A program made the translations under genes and the position numbers. A model generated the notes under the pieces. It was not told the origin of the DNA and did not search any database. It saw only the letters and a program-made list of their open reading frames with translations. A DNA stretch of 64,000 nt from Hypericum androsaemum (taxonomy: Eukaryota > Streptophyta > Magnoliopsida > Malpighiales > Hypericaceae). Shown here piece after piece: positions 1 to 13,700 of this stretch. The stretch lies in assembly GCA_963995505.1 (NCBI GenBank), contig OZ023181.1:13016221-13080220 (forward strand), written 5' to 3'. Each line of letters begins with the position of its first letter. Positions within the stretch are counted from its first letter, which is position 1.

Positions 1-3000
1 AGAAAAGAAAGGGCAAGGAAAAGGCAAGAAAAGGCAAGATAAGGCAAGATAAGGCAAGAAAAGGATAGAAAAGGCAAGGAAAAGGAAAGAAAAGGCAAGA
101 AAAGGAAATATAAGGCAAGAAAAGGGAAGGGTAGGCAAGAAAAGGGAAGGAAAGAATAGAAAATGATAGATGAGGCAAGAAAAGGCAAGATAAGCCAACA
201 AAGGAAAGAAAAGGCAAGGAAAAGGCAAGAAAAGGCAAGATAAGGAAAGAAAAAGCAAAAAAAGGTAAGAAAAAGGCACGAAAAGACAAGAAAATGGAAG
301 AAAAAGCAATATCAGGCTGGAAAAGTTATGGAAAAGGCAAGATAAGGCAAGTAAAGGCATGATAAGGTAAGAGAACGAAAGATAAGGTTAGAAAAGGAAA
401 GATAAGGAATGAATGTGCAAGATAAGGAAGAAAAGGGAAGATAAGGCAAGACAAGGCATGAAAAGGCAAGAAAAAGCGAAAAAAGGCAAGACAAGACAAG
501 GAAAGGCAAGAACATGTAAGAAAAGGCAAGATAAGGCAAGCAAAGGCAAATAAAGGAAAGATAAGGCAAGAAAAGGCAAGGAAAAGGAAAGCAAAGGAAA
601 GAAAAGGCAAGAAAAGGCCTGAAAAGGCTGGAAAAGGAAATATAAGGCAAGAAAAGGCAAGAAAAGGAAAGAAAAGGCAAGGAAAAGGAAAGAAAAGGCA
701 AGATAAGGCAAGAAAAGGCAAGTAAAATGCAAGGAAAAGGCAAGATAAGGAAAGAAAAGGCATGGAAATGGCATGATAAGGCAAGGAAAAGGCATGAAAA
801 GGTAAGAAAAGGCAAGAAAAATGTAAGAAAAGGCAAGATACAGCAAGAAAAGGCAAGTAAAAGGCATGAAAAGGCAAGAAAAGGAAAGAAAAGGCAAGAA
901 AAGAAAGAAAAGGAAAGAAAAGGTAAAAAAATTAAAGAAAAGAAAGATAAGGCATGAAAAGGAAAGAAATGGTAAGATAAGGCAAGGAAAAGGCATGAAA
1001 AGGCATGAAAAGGAAAGAAAAGGCAAGAAAAGACAAAAAAAGGTTTAAAAAGGTAAAATAAGGCAAGAAAAGGCATTAAGAGGAAAGAAAAAGAAAAGGT
1101 AAGATAAGGCAAGAAAAGGCAAGTTAAATGCAAGGAATGGGCAAGTTATAGAAAGGAAAGGCATGGAAATGGCATGATGAGGCAAGGAAAAGGCATGGAA
1201 AGGTAAGAAAAGGCAAGGAAAAGGCAAGAAAATGAAAGAAAAAGAAAGGAAAAGGCAAGAAAAGGCATGAAAAGGCAAGAAAAGAAAAGAAAAGGCAAGA
1301 AAAGGCAAGAAAAGGAAAGAAAAGGAAAGAAAAGGCAAGAAAAGGTAAGAAAAGGAAAGAAAAGGATAGATAAGGACAGAAAAGGCAAGGAAAAGGCTAG
1401 AAAAGACAAGAAAAAGGCACGAAAAGGTAAGAAAAGGCTAGAAAGGGCAAGATGTGGTAGGAAAAGGCAAGGAGAAGGCAAGAAAAGGCAAGAAAAGGCA
1501 TGGAAAAGGCATGAAAAGGCAAGAAAAGGCAAGACAAGGACAGAAAGGCAAGGACAAGGCAAGAAAAGGCAAGACAAGGAAAGATAAGGCAAGGAAAGGG
1601 CATGAAAAGGCAAGTAAAGGCATGAAAAGGCTTGAAAAGGTAAGAAAAGCATAGATAAGGCAAGAAAAGGAAAGAAAAGGAAATATTAGGTAAGATAAGG
1701 CAAGGTAAGGCAAGAAAAGGCAAGGAAAAGGTAAGATAAGGCAAGAAAAGGCATGGAAAAGGCATGAAAAGGCAAGAAAAGGAAACGAAAGATAAGAAAA
1801 TGCAAGAAAAGAAAACAAAATAAAGAAAAGGAAAGATAAGGCAAGATAAGGCAAGAAAAGGCATGGAAAGACATGAAAAGGCAAGAAAAGGTAAGAAAAA
1901 GACAAGATAAGGTAAGAAAGATAAGGAAAAGGCAAGAAAAGGTAAGAAAGGCAAGGAAAAGGCAAGAAAAGGCAAAAAAAGGAAAGATAAGGCAAGAAAA
2001 GCAAGGAAAAGGCAAAAAAAGGAAAGATAAGGCAAGAAAAGGTAAGAAAGGCAAGGAAAAGGCAAGAAAATGCATGGAAATGGCATGAAAAGAAAAGAAA
2101 TGGCAAGGAAAAGAAAAGAAAGGGCAAGGAAAAGGCAAGATAAGGCAAGAAAAGGGAAGGAAAGGCAAGAAAAGGGAAGGAAAGAATAGAAAATGATAGA
2201 TGAGGCAAGAAAAGGTAAGATAAGGCAAGAAAAGGAAAGAAAAGGCAAGAAAAAGGCAAGAAAAGGCAAGATAAGGAAAGAAAAAGCAAAAAAGGTAAGG
2301 AAAAGGCACGAAAAGGCAAGAAAATGGAAGAAAAGCAAGATCAGGCTGGAAAAGTTAAGGAAAAGGCAAGATAAGGCAAGTAAATGCATGATAAGGTAAG
2401 AGAAGGAAAGATAAGGTTAGAAAAGGAAAGATAAGGAATGAAAGTGCAAGATAAGGAAGAAAAGGCAAGATAAGGCAAGAAAAGGCATGAAAAGGCAAGA
2501 AAAAGTGAAAAAAGGTAAGACAAGACAAGAAAAGGCAAGAAAATGCAAGAAAAGGCAAGATAAGGAAAGCAAAGGCAAATAAAGGAAAGATAAGGCAAGA
2601 AAAGGCAAGGAAAAGGAAAGAAAAGGCAAGAAAAGGCATGGAAAAGGCCTGAAAATGCTGGAAAAGGAAAGATAAGGCAAGAAAAGGCATGAAAAGGCAA
2701 GAAAAGGAAAGAAAAGGCAAGAAAAAGGCAAGAAAAGGGAAGATAAGGCAAGAAAATGCAAGTAAAATGCAAGGAAAAGGCAAGATAAGGAAAAAAAAGG
2801 CATGGAAATGGTATGATAAGGCAAGGAAAAGGCATGAAAAGGTAAGAAAAGGCAAGATACGGCAAGAAAAGGCAAGTAAAAGGCATGAAAAGGCAAGAAA
2901 CGGAAAGAAAAGGCAAGAAAAGGAAAGAAAAGGCAAGAAAATGAAAGAAAAGAAAGATAAGGCATGAAAAGGAAAGAAATGGTAAGATAAGGCAAGGAAA

Positions 3001-4740
3001 AGGCATGAAAAGGCAAGAAAAGGAAAGAAAAGGCCAGAAAAGGAAAGAAAAGGCAAGATAAGGCAAGAAAAGGCATTAAAAGGCAAGAAAAAGAAAGAAA
3101 AGGCATGAAAAGACAAGAAAAGGTAAGATAAGGTAAGAGAAGGAAAGATAAGGTTAGAAAAGGAAAGATAAGGAATGAAAGTGCAAGATAAGGATGAAAA
3201 TGCAAGAAAAGGCAAGAAATGGCTTGAAAAGGCAAGAAAAGGGAAGATAAGTCAAGAAAAGGCAAGAAAATGCAAGAAAAGGCAAGATAAGGCAAGCAAA
3301 GGAAAGAAAAGGCAAGAAAAGGCATGAAAAGGCATGGAAAAGGCAAGAAAAGGAAAGAAAAGGCAAGAAAAGGCAAGAAAAGGCAAGGAAAGGAAAGAAA
3401 AGGCAAGATAAGGCAAGAAAAGGCAAGTTAAATGCAAGGAATGGGCAAGTTAAAGAAAGGAAAGGCATGGAAATGCCATGATGAGGCAAGGAAAAGGCAT
3501 GAAAAGGTAAGAAAAGGCAATGAAAAGGCAAGAAAATGAAAGAAAAAGAAAGGAAAAGGCATGAAAAGGCATGAAAAGGCAAAAATAGAAAAGAAAAGGC
3601 AAGAAAAGGAAAGAAAAGGCAAGAAAAGGTAAGAAAAGCAAAGAAAAGGATAGATAAGGCAAGAAAAGGCAAGGAAAAGGCTAGAAAAGACAAGAAAAAG
3701 GCACGAAAAGGTAAGAAAGGGCTAGAAAAGGCAAGAAAAGGTAAGAAAAGGCAAGATAAGGAAAGAAAAGGAAAGAAAATAAAGAAAAGGAAAGATAAGG
3801 CAAGATAATGCAATAAAAGGCAAAATCAGGCAGGAAAATGCAAGGAAAAGGCAAGAAAAGGCAAGGGAAGGCATGGAAAAGGCATGAAAAGGCAACAAAA
3901 GGCAAGAAAAAGGAAAAAAAAGGAAAGATAAGGGAAGGAAAAGGTAAGAAAAGTCAAAAAAAGGAATGAAAATTCATGAAAAAGTAAGAAAAGGGAAGAT
4001 AAGGTAAGAAAAGGAAAGAAAAGGAAAGATAAGGTAAGATAAGGCAAGATAAGGCAAGGTAAGGCAATAAAAGGCAAGGAAAATGTAAGATACTGCAAGA
4101 AAAAGCAAGAAAATGCATGGAAAAGGCATGAAAAGGCATGAAAAGGCAAGATAAGGTATGAAAGGCCTGAAAAGGCCTGAAAAGGCAAGGAAAAGGCCTG
4201 AAAAGGCATGAAAAGGCAAGAAAAGGCATGAAAAGGCCTGAAAAGGCATGAAAAGGCTTGAAAAGGTAAGAAAAAGCAAGATAAGGCAAAAAAAAGGAAA
4301 GAAAAGGAAAGAAAAGGTAAGATAAGGCAAGATAAGGCAAGAAAAAGAATGGAAAAGGCAAGAAAAGGCAAGAAAAGGAATGGAAAGGGCACGAAAAGGC
4401 AAGAAAAGGCATGGAAAAGGCATGAAAAAGCAAGAAAAGGAAAGGAAAGGCAAGAAAAGGTAAGATAAGGCAAGAAAAGGAAAGAAAATAAAGAAAAGGA
4501 AAGCTAAGGCAAGATAAGGCAATAAAAGGCAAGATCAGGCAGGAAAATATAAGGAAAGGGAAGAAAAGGCATGGAAAAGGCATGAAACGACAAGAAAAGG
4601 CAAGAAAAAGGCAAGATAAGAAAAGAAAGGCAAGGAAAAGGCAAGAAATGGTAAGAAAGGCAAGGAAAAGGCAAGAAAAGGCAAAAAAAAAGGAAAGATG
4701 AGGCAAGAAAAGGCAAGGAAAAGGCTAAAAAAGGAAAGAT
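1..4740 (-). repeat. 10-bp satellite array, purine-rich strand on top
   Basis: This block is a continuous tandem array of AAAAGGCAAG-type monomers, the reverse complement of the CTTGCCTTTT unit that fills the rest of the window. Variants include AAAAGGAAAG, ATAAGGCAAG, AAAAGGCATG and AAAAGGTAAG, with occasional 9- or 11-bp units. Longer organisation is visible: a run of variants around 151-180 (AAGAATAGAAAATGATAGAT) recurs at 2181-2200, and a TCAGGCTGGAAAAGTTA-like string recurs at about 313 and 2341, giving a higher-order period near 2.03 kb. The open frames on both strands are by-products of the repeat. I see no gene in this stretch. The array continues beyond the left edge. Confidence 0.97.
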
Positions 4741-4746
4741 GCCTTT
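4735..4746. other. Satellite polarity switch (inversion junction)
   Basis: Up to 4740 the top strand reads as purine-rich monomers (ending GGCTAAAAAAGGAAAGAT). From 4741 it reads as pyrimidine-rich monomers (GCCTTTTCTATACC). The change is immediate, with no spacer or mobile element between the two arms. The two sides are the same satellite in opposite orientation, so they form a head-to-head imperfect inverted repeat. It could be a real inversion breakpoint or an assembly join between two satellite contigs; the sequence alone cannot decide. Confidence 0.9.
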
Positions 4747-7700
4747 TCTATACCTTTTCTTGCCTTATTTTGCCTTTTCTTGTCTTTTCTTGCATTTTCT
4801 TACCTTATCTTGCTTATCTTGCCTTTTCTTTGCTTATCTTGCCTTATTCGTGCCTTTTCTTTCTTTATCATTCCTTTTCCTTGCCTTTTCTTGCATTTTC
4901 CTTGCCTTTTCTTGCCTTTTCCTTGCCTTTTCTTGCCTTTTCGTTGCCTTTTCTTGCCTTATCTTGCCTTTTCCTGCCTTATTATCTTGCCTTTTCTTGC
5001 CTTATTATCTTGCCTTTTCCTCCATTTTACTTGCCTTTTCTTTGCTTATCTTGCCTTTTCCATGCCTTTTCTTGCCTTTTCTTTCCTTTTCTTGCCTTAT
5101 CTTTCCTTTTATTGTTTTATCTTTATTTTTCTTTCCTTATCTTGCCTTTTCCTTGCCATTTTTTGCCTTTTCTTGACTTTTCTTTCCTTTTCTTACATTT
5201 TCTTCCCTTTTCTTGCCTTATCTTGATTTTTTTCTCCTTATCTTATATTTATCTTTCCTTATCTTACCTATTTCTTTCCTTGTCTTGCGTTATCTTGCCT
5301 TTTCTTTCCTTATCTTATCTTACCTTTTCCTTTTGTTTCTTGCCTTTTCTTGCGTTATCTTGCCCTTGCTTTCCTTATCTTGCCTTTTCTTTTTTTTTCT
5401 TGACTTTTCTTGCCATATCTTTCCTTATCTTGACTTTACCTTACCTTTTCTTGCCTTATCTTGCCTTAGCTTGCCTTTTCTTGCCTTTTCTACCTTTTAT
5501 TGTCTTTTCTTTCCTTTTCCTTGTTTTTTCTTTCCCTTTCTTGCCTTATCTTGCGTTACCTTGCCTTTTCTTTCCTTACCTTGCCTTTTCTTGCATTTAC
5601 TTCCCTGGTCTTGCCTTTTCTTGCCTTATCTTACCTTTTTCTTTCCTTAACTTGCCTTTTCCTTACCTTTTGTTGCCTTATCTTGCCTTTTGCCTTGTCT
5701 TGCCTTATCTTGCCTTTTCTTTCCTTAAGTAACCTTTTCCTTGCATTTCTTGCCTTTTCTTGCATTATCTTATGTTTTCTTTCCTTACCTTGCCTTATTT
5801 TGCATTTTCCTTGCCTTTTCTTGTCTTTTCTTGCCTTTTCTTATCTTATCTTGCTTATCTTGCCTTTTCTTGCATTTTCCTCGCCTTTTTTTGCCATTTC
5901 CTTGCCTTTTCTTGTCTTTTCTTGTCTTTTCTTGTCTTATCTTTCCCTATCTTGCCATTTCTTGCCCTATCTTGTTTTTTTTGCCCTATCTTGCCTTTTC
6001 TTGCCTTACCTTGCCTTATCTTGCCTTCTCTTGCCTTATTATCTTGCCTTTTCTTGCCTTATCTTGCCTTATCTTTCCTTGTCTTTCCTTTTCCTTGCCT
6101 TTTCTTGCTTTTTCCTGCATTTTCCTTGCCTTTTCTTATCTTTTGTTTGCTTATCTTGCCTTTTCCTTGCCTTTTCTTGTCTTTTCTTTCCTTTTCTTGC
6201 CTTATCTTGCCTTTTATTGCCTTATCTTTACTTTTCTTTCCTTATCTTGCCTTTTCCTTGCCATTTCTTGCCATTTCTTTCCTTTTCTTGCATTTTCTTC
6301 ATTTTTCTTGAATTTTTTGCCTTATCTTACCTTTTTCTTTCCTTATCTTACCCTTTTCTTTCCTTGTCTTGCCTTAGCTTGCCTTTTCTTTCATTATCTT
6401 ACCTTTTCCTTTTGTTTCTTTCCTTTTCTTGCGTTATCTTGCCTTTACTTTCCTTATCTTGCCTTTTCTTGCCTTATCTTTCTTTTTTTTGACTTTTCTT
6501 GCCTTAACTTTCCTTTTCTTGACTTTTCCTTGCCGTTTCTTGCCTTATCTTGCCTTAGCATGGCTTTTCTTGCCTCTTCTGCCTTCTATTGTCTTTTCTT
6601 CCCTTTTCCTTGCTTTTTCTTTCCCTTTCTTGCCTTATCTTGACTTTTCTTTCCTTATCTTGCCTTTTCCTTGCCATTTCTTGACTTTTCTTACCTTTTC
6701 TTTCCTTATCTTGCCTTATCTTGCCTTTTCTTTCCTTATCCTTGCCATTTCTTGCCTTTTCCTTGTCTTTTCTTGTCTTTTCTTGCCTTATCTTGCATTT
6801 TCTTTCCTTGTCTTGCCTTTTCCTTGCCATTTCTTGACTTTTCTTGCCTTTTCTTACCTTATCTTACCTTATCTTGCATTTCCGTTCCTTATCTTGCCTT
6901 TTCCTTTCCTTTCCTTGCCTTTTCCTTGCCTTATCTTTCCTTTTCTTTCCTTTTCTTTCCTTATCTTGCCTTTTCCTTGCCATTTCTTGCCTTTTCTTAC
7001 CTTTTCTATCATTTTCTTGCATTTTCTTGGCTTTCCCTTAACATTTCCTTAACTTTTGTTGCCTTTTCTTGTCTTTCCCTTGCCTTTTCTTGCTTTTTCC
7101 CTGCCTTTTCTTGTCTTATCTTTCTATATCTTGCCTTTTTCTTTTCTTATCTTACTTTTTCCTTGCCTTATCTTGCCTATTTTTGCCTTGTCTTGCCTTA
7201 TCTTGCAATTTCTTTCCTTAACTTACATTTTCCTTACGTTTCTTGCCTTTTCTTGCTTTATCTTTCCTTTTCTTTCCTTATCTTGCTTTTTTCTTACCTT
7301 TTCTTGCCTTATCTTGCCTTTTCCTTACCTTTTCTTACCTTTTCTTGTCTTTTCTTGCCTTATCTTACCATTTCCTTGCGTTTCTTTCCTTTTCTTGCGT
7401 TATCTTGCCTTTTCTTTCCTTAGCTTGGCATTTCTTTCCTTAACTTACATTTTCCTTGCGTTTCTTTCCTTTTCTTTCCTTATCTTTCCTTATCTTGCTT
7501 TTTCCCTACCTTTTCTTGCCTTATCTTGCCTTTTACTTGCCTTTTCTTACCTTTTCATGTCTTTTCTTACCTTTTCTTGTCTTTTCTTGCCTTATCTTGC
7601 CTTTTCCTTGCCCTTTCTTGCATTTTTTTTGCTTTTTCTTTCCTTATCTTGCCTTTTCCTTGCCTTTTCTTGCCTTTTCTTATCTTTTCTTTCCTTTTCT

Positions 7701-10700
7701 TGCCATTTCTTGCCTTATGCTGCCTTTTCTTTCCTTATCTTGCCTTTTCCTTGCCATTCCTTGCCTTCTCTTTCCTTTTATTGCATTTTCTCGCCTTTTC
7801 TTGCCTTGTCTTGCCTTATCTTATCTTTTTATTTCCTTATCTTGCCTTTTCCTTACCTTTTCCTACCTTGTCTTGCCTATTTTTGCCTTGTCTTGCCTTA
7901 TCATGTCTTTTATTTCCTTGTCTTACCATTTCCTTTCGTTTCTTGCCTTTTCTTTCCTTATCTTGCCATTTCTTGGCTTATCTTTCTTTTTCTTCACTTT
8001 TCTTGCCTTCTCTTGCCTTATCTTTCCTTATCTTGCCTTTTCCATGCCCTTTCTTGCCTTATCTTGCCTTAGCTTGCCTTTTCTCATGTTTTCTGCCTTT
8101 TATTATCTTTTCTTGCCTTTTCCTTGCCTTTTCATGCCTTCTCTTTCCCTTTCTTGCCCTATCTTGCCTTATCTTGCCTTTTCTTTCCTTATCTTGCCTT
8201 TTCCTGGCCTTTTCTTGCCTTTTCTTGGCTTATCTTTCCTTTTCTTTCCTTATCTTTCCTTTTCTTTGCCATTTCTTGACTTTTCTTGCCTTTTCTTTCT
8301 TTATCTTGCCTTTTCCTTGCCATTTTTTGACTTTTCTTGCCTTTTCTTTCCTTATCTTGCCTTTTCATTGCCTTTTCCTGCCTTTTCCTTGCCTTTTCTT
8401 TCCTTATCTTGCCTTTTCCTTACCATTTCTTGCCTTTTCTTACCTTTTCTTTCCTTATCTTGTATTTTCTTGCCTTTTCCTTGCTTTTTCTTGTCTTTTC
8501 CTTGCCTTTTCTTGCCTTATCTTTCCTTATCTTACCTTTTCCTGCCTTATCTTACCTTTTTCTTTCCTTATCTTACCCTTTCCTGCCTTATCGTGCCCAT
8601 TTTTGCCTTTTCTTGCCTTATCTTGTCTTTTCATTCCTTAACTTACCTTTTCCTTGCGTTTCTTGCCTTTTCTTGCGTTATCTTGCCTTTTCTTTCCTTA
8701 TCTTGATGTTTCCTTACCTTTTTTGCCTTATCTTGCCATTTCTTACCATTTCTTACCTTTTCTTGCCTTATCTTGCCTTTTCTTTCCTTATCTTACCTTT
8801 TCCTTGCCATTTCTTGACTTTTCTTGCCTTTTCTTTCCTTATATTGCCTTGTCTTGTCTTTTCCATGCATTTTCATGCCTTTAATAGCCCTTTCTTGCCT
8901 TATATTTCCTTATCTTGTCTTTTCTTACCTTATCTTATCTTTTCCTTGCCATTTCTTTCCTTATCCCACATTTTCTTGCCTTATCTTTCCTTATCTTGCC
9001 ATTTCTTTCCTTATCTTGCATTTTCCTTGCCATTTCTTGCCTTTTCTTCACTTTTCTTGCTTTTTCTTGCCTTTTCATGCCTTTTCTTTCCTTATCTTGC
9101 CTTTTCATTCCTTATCTTGCCTTTTCCTTGCCATTTCTTGCCTTTTCTTGCTTTTTCTTTCCTTTTCCTTTCTTTTTCTTGCCATTTCATGCCTTTTCTT
9201 ACCTTTCTTGACTTTTCTTGCCTTATCTTTCCCTATCTCGCCTTTTCCTTTCCCTTTCTTGCCTTATCTTGCTTTAGCTTGCCTTTTCTGCCTTTTATTG
9301 TCTTTTATTGCCTCTTCTTGCCCTTTCTTGCCTTATCATTCCTTTTCTTTCCTTATTTTTCCTTTTCCTTTCCATTTATTGCCTTATCTTGTCTTTTCTT
9401 ACCTTTTCTTGCCTTTTCCTCCATTTTCTTTGACTTTACTTGCCTTTTCTTTCCTTATCTTGAATTTTCCTTACCTTTTCTTATCTTTTCTTTTCTTTCC
9501 TTCCCTTTTCTTACATTTTCTTGCCTTTTCTTGCCTTTTCCTTGCCTTTTCCTTCCCTTTTCTTTCCTTATCTTGCATTTTCTTGCCCAATCTTGCCTTT
9601 TCTTGCCCTATCTTGCCTTTTCTTGCCTTACCTTGCCTTATCTTGTCTTTTCTTGCCTTATCTTGCCTTTTCGTTGCCTTATCTTGCCTTTTCATTCCTT
9701 ATCTTGCCTTTTCCTTGCCTTTTCTTTTCTTTCCTTTCCTTATCTTGCCATTTCGTGCCTTATCTTGCTTTTTCTTTCCTTATCTTGCCTTTTCCTTGCC
9801 TTTTCTTGCCTTTACGTACATTTTCCTTGCCTTTTCTTGCCTACTCTTGCCTTTTACTTGCCATTTCTTGCCTTATCTTGCCTTTTCCTTGCCTTTTCTG
9901 CATTTTATTATCTTTACTTGCCTCTTCCTACCTTTTCCATGCCTTTTAATGCCTTTTCTTGCCCTTTGCTTTCCTTATCTTGCCTTTTCCTTGCCATTTC
10001 TTGCCATATCTTGCCTTTTCTTGTCTATTCTTGCCTTATCTTACCTTTTCTTTCCTTATCTTGCCTTTTCCTTGCCTTTTCTTGCATTTTACTAAATTTT
10101 CTTTGCCTCTTCTTGCCTTATCTTGCCTTTTCTTTCCTTATCTTACCTTTTCCTTTCCTTTTCTTGGCTTTTCTTTTCTTTTCTTTCCTTTTCTTGCCGT
10201 TTCTTACCTTATCTTGCCTTTTCTTTCCTTATCTTGCCTTTTCCTTGCCGTTTCTTGCCTTTTCTTGCCTTTTTTTTTCTTTTATTTTTTTTTCTTGCCT
10301 TATCTTGCCTTATCTTACCTTTTTCTTTGCTTATCCTGCCTTTTCCTTACCTTTTCTTGCGTTATCTTGCCTATTTTTGTCTTATCTTTCCTTTTCCTTA
10401 TCTGTTCTTTCCTTATCTTGCTATTTCCTTGAGTTTCTTACCTTTTCATGCTTTATCTTGCCTTTTCTTTCCTTATCTTGCCATTTCTTGCCATATCTTT
10501 CTTTTTCTTGACTTTTCTTGCCTTCTCTTGCCTTCTCTTGCCTTATGTTTCCTTATCTTGCCTTTTCCTTGCCCTTTCTTGCCTTAGCTTGCCTTTTCTT
10601 ACATTTTCTGCCTTTTATTATCTTTTCTTGCCTTATCTTTGCCATTTCCTTGCCTTTTCTTTCCTTATCTTGCCTTTTCCTTGCCTTTTCTTGCCTTACC

Positions 10701-13700
10701 TTGCCTTATCTTGCCTTTTCTTGCCTTATCTAGCCTTATCTTGCCTTTCTTTCCTTATCTTACCTTTTCTTTCCTTATCTTGCCTTTTCCTTGCCATTTC
10801 TTGACTTTTTTTGCCTTTTCTGTCCTTATCTTGCCTTTTCTTTCCTTATCTTTTCTTTTCCTTGCCTTTTCTTGCCTTTTCCTAGCCTTTTCTTTCATTT
10901 TCTTTCCTTTTCTTTCCTTATCTTGCCTTTTCCATTCCCTTTCTTGCCTTATCTTGCTTTAACTTACCTTTTCTTGCCTTTTCTGCCTTTTATTATCTTT
11001 TCTTGCCTCTTCTTGCCTTTCACATAGCTTTCCCATGCCTTTTCTTGCTCTTTCTTGCCTTATCTTTACTTTTCTTGCCTTATCTTGCCTTTTCCTTGAA
11101 TTTTCTTGCCTTATCTTGTCTTTACTTGCCTTATCTTGCATTTTCCTTGCCATTTCTTGACGTTTCTTGCCTTTTCTTTCCTTATCTTGCCTTTTCTTGC
11201 CTTTTCCTTGCCTTTTCTTACCATTTCCTAGCCTTTTCTTGCCTTTTGTTGCCTTTTCTTTCCTTATCTTGCCTTTTCCTTGCCATTTCTTAACTTTTCT
11301 TACCTTATCTTGCCTTATCTTGCCTTTTCTTTCCTTATCTTGCCTTTTCCTTGCCTTTTCTTGCCTTTTCATGTCTTTTCTTGCCTTATCTTTCCTTCTC
11401 TTGCCTTTTCTTTGATTTTCTTGCCTTTTCCTTGCCTTTTCTTGCCTTTTCATGCCTTTTCTTACCTTTTCTTGCCTTATCTTTCCTTATCTTGCCTTTT
11501 CTTTCCTTATCTTGCCTTTTCCTTGCCATTTCTTGCATTTTCTTTCCTTTTCTTTTCTTTTCCTTGTATTTTCCTGCCTTTTCATGCCATTTCTTACCCT
11601 TTCTTGACTTTTCTTGCCTTATCTTTCCTTATCTTGCCTTTTCCTTTCCCTTTCTTGCCTTATTTTGCTTTAGCTTGCCTTTTCTATCTTTTATTATCTT
11701 TTCTTGCCTCTTCTTGCCTCTTCTTGCCTTTTCCATGCCTTTTCCTGCCATTCCTTGCCCTTTTATGCCCTATCTTTCCTTTTCTTTCCTTATTTTGCCT
11801 TTTTCTTGCCTTTTCTTGTCTTATCTTATCTTTTCTTGCCTTATCTTATCTTTTCTTTCCTTATCTTGCCTTTTCCTTGCCGTTTCTTGCTGCCTTTTCT
11901 TTCCTTAACTTACCTTTTCCTTGTGTTTCTTGCCTCTTCTTGCGTTATCTTGCCTTTTCTTTCCTTATCTTGATTTTTCCTTTTCTTTTCTTCCCTTATC
12001 TTGCCTTTTCCTTGCCTTTTCTTTCCTTTTCTTGTCTTTTCTTGCCTTTCCTTACATTTTCCTTGCCTTTTCTTGACTTTTCTTGCCTTTTCTTTCCTTA
12101 TCTTGTCTTTTCTTTCCTTAATTTTCCTTTTCCTCGCCTTTTCTTACCTTTTCTTGCCGTATCTTTCCCTATCTTTCCTTTTCTTGCCATTTCTTGCCGT
12201 ATCTTTCCCTTATCTTGCCTTTTCTTGCTTTGCCTTACCTTTTTCTTTCCTTATCTTGCCTTTTCCTTAACTTTTCTTGCCTTTGCTTGCCTATTTTTTC
12301 CTTGACTTGCCTTATCTTGCCTTTTCTTTCCTTATCTTACATTTTCCTTGCGTTTCTTGGCTTTTCTTACTTTTTCTTACCTTATCTCACCTTTTCTTGC
12401 CTTATCTTGCCTTTTCTTGCCTTATCTTGCCTTATCTTGTATTTTCCTTCCTTATCTTGCCTTTTCCTTGCCTTTTCTTGCCTTTTCCTACATTTTCCTT
12501 GCCTTTTCTTGCCTTTTCCTACATTTTCCTTGCCTTTTCTTGTCTTTTCCTTGCCTTTTCTGCCTTCTATTGTCTTTTATTACCTCTTCTTGCCTTTTCC
12601 TTGCCTTTTCTTACCTTTTCCTAGCCTTTTCTTGCCTTTTCTTTCCTTATCTCGCCCTTTCCTTGCCATTTCTTGACTTTTCTTACCTTATCTTGCCTTT
12701 TCTTTCCTTATCTTGCCTTTTCCTAGCCTTTTCTTGCCTTTTCATTTCTTTTCTTACCTTATCTTTCCTTATCTTGCCTTTTCTTTCATTTTCTTGCCGT
12801 TTCCTTGCATTTTCTTGCCTTTTCATGCCTTTTCTTGCCTTTTCTTGCCTTATCTTTCCTTATCTTGCCTTTTCTTTCCTTATCTTGCCTTTTCCTTGTC
12901 ATTTCTTGCCTTTCCTTTCCTTTCCTTTTCTTTTCTTTTCCTTGCATTTTCCTGCCTTTTCATGCCATTTCTTACCTTTTCTTGAGTTTTCTTGCCTTTT
13001 CTTGCCTTATCTTTCCTTATCTTGCCTTTTCCTTTCCCTTTCTTGCCTTATCTTGCTTTAGCTTTCCTTTTCTTGCCTTTTCTACCTTTTGTTGTCTTTT
13101 CTTGCCTCCTCTTGCCTTTTCCATGCCTTTTCCTGCCATTCCTTACCCTTTCTTGCCCTATCTTTCCTTTTGTTTCCTTATTTTGCCTTTTCCTTACCAT
13201 TTCTTGTCTTATCTTATCTTTTCTTGCCTTATCTTTCCTTTTCTTTCCTTATCTTGCCTTTTCCTTGCCGTTTCTTGCTGCCTTTTCTTTCCTTAACTTA
13301 CCTTTTCCTTGTGTTTCTTGCCTCTTCTTGCGTTATCTTGCCTTTTCTTTCCTTATCTTGATTTTTCCTTTTCTTTTCTTCCCTTATCTTGCCTTTTCTT
13401 TCCTTTTCTTGTCTTTTCTTGCCTTTTCTTGCCTTTTCTTTCCTTATCTTGCCTTATCTTGTCTTTTCTTTCCTTATCTTGCCTTTTCCTCGCCTTTTCT
13501 TACCTTTTCTTGCCGTATCTTTCCCTATCTTGCCTTTTCTTGCCATTTCTTGCCGTATCTTTCCCTTATCTTGCCTTATCCTTATCTTGCCTTTTCTTTC
13601 CTTGCCTTACCTTTTTCTTTCCTTATCTTGCCTTTTCCTAAACTTTTCTTGCCTTTTCTTTCCTATTTTTGCCTTGACTTGCCTTATCTTGCCTTTTCTT

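Noticed and set aside
727..2399. Lys/Arg/Glu/Gly-rich open frames on the purine-rich strand (also 6555-6830, 10959-11453, 49058-49306)
   Set aside because: These are the reverse-strand reading of the same satellite, permutations of KRQEKARKGK. They resemble basic coiled-coil or nuclear proteins only through composition.
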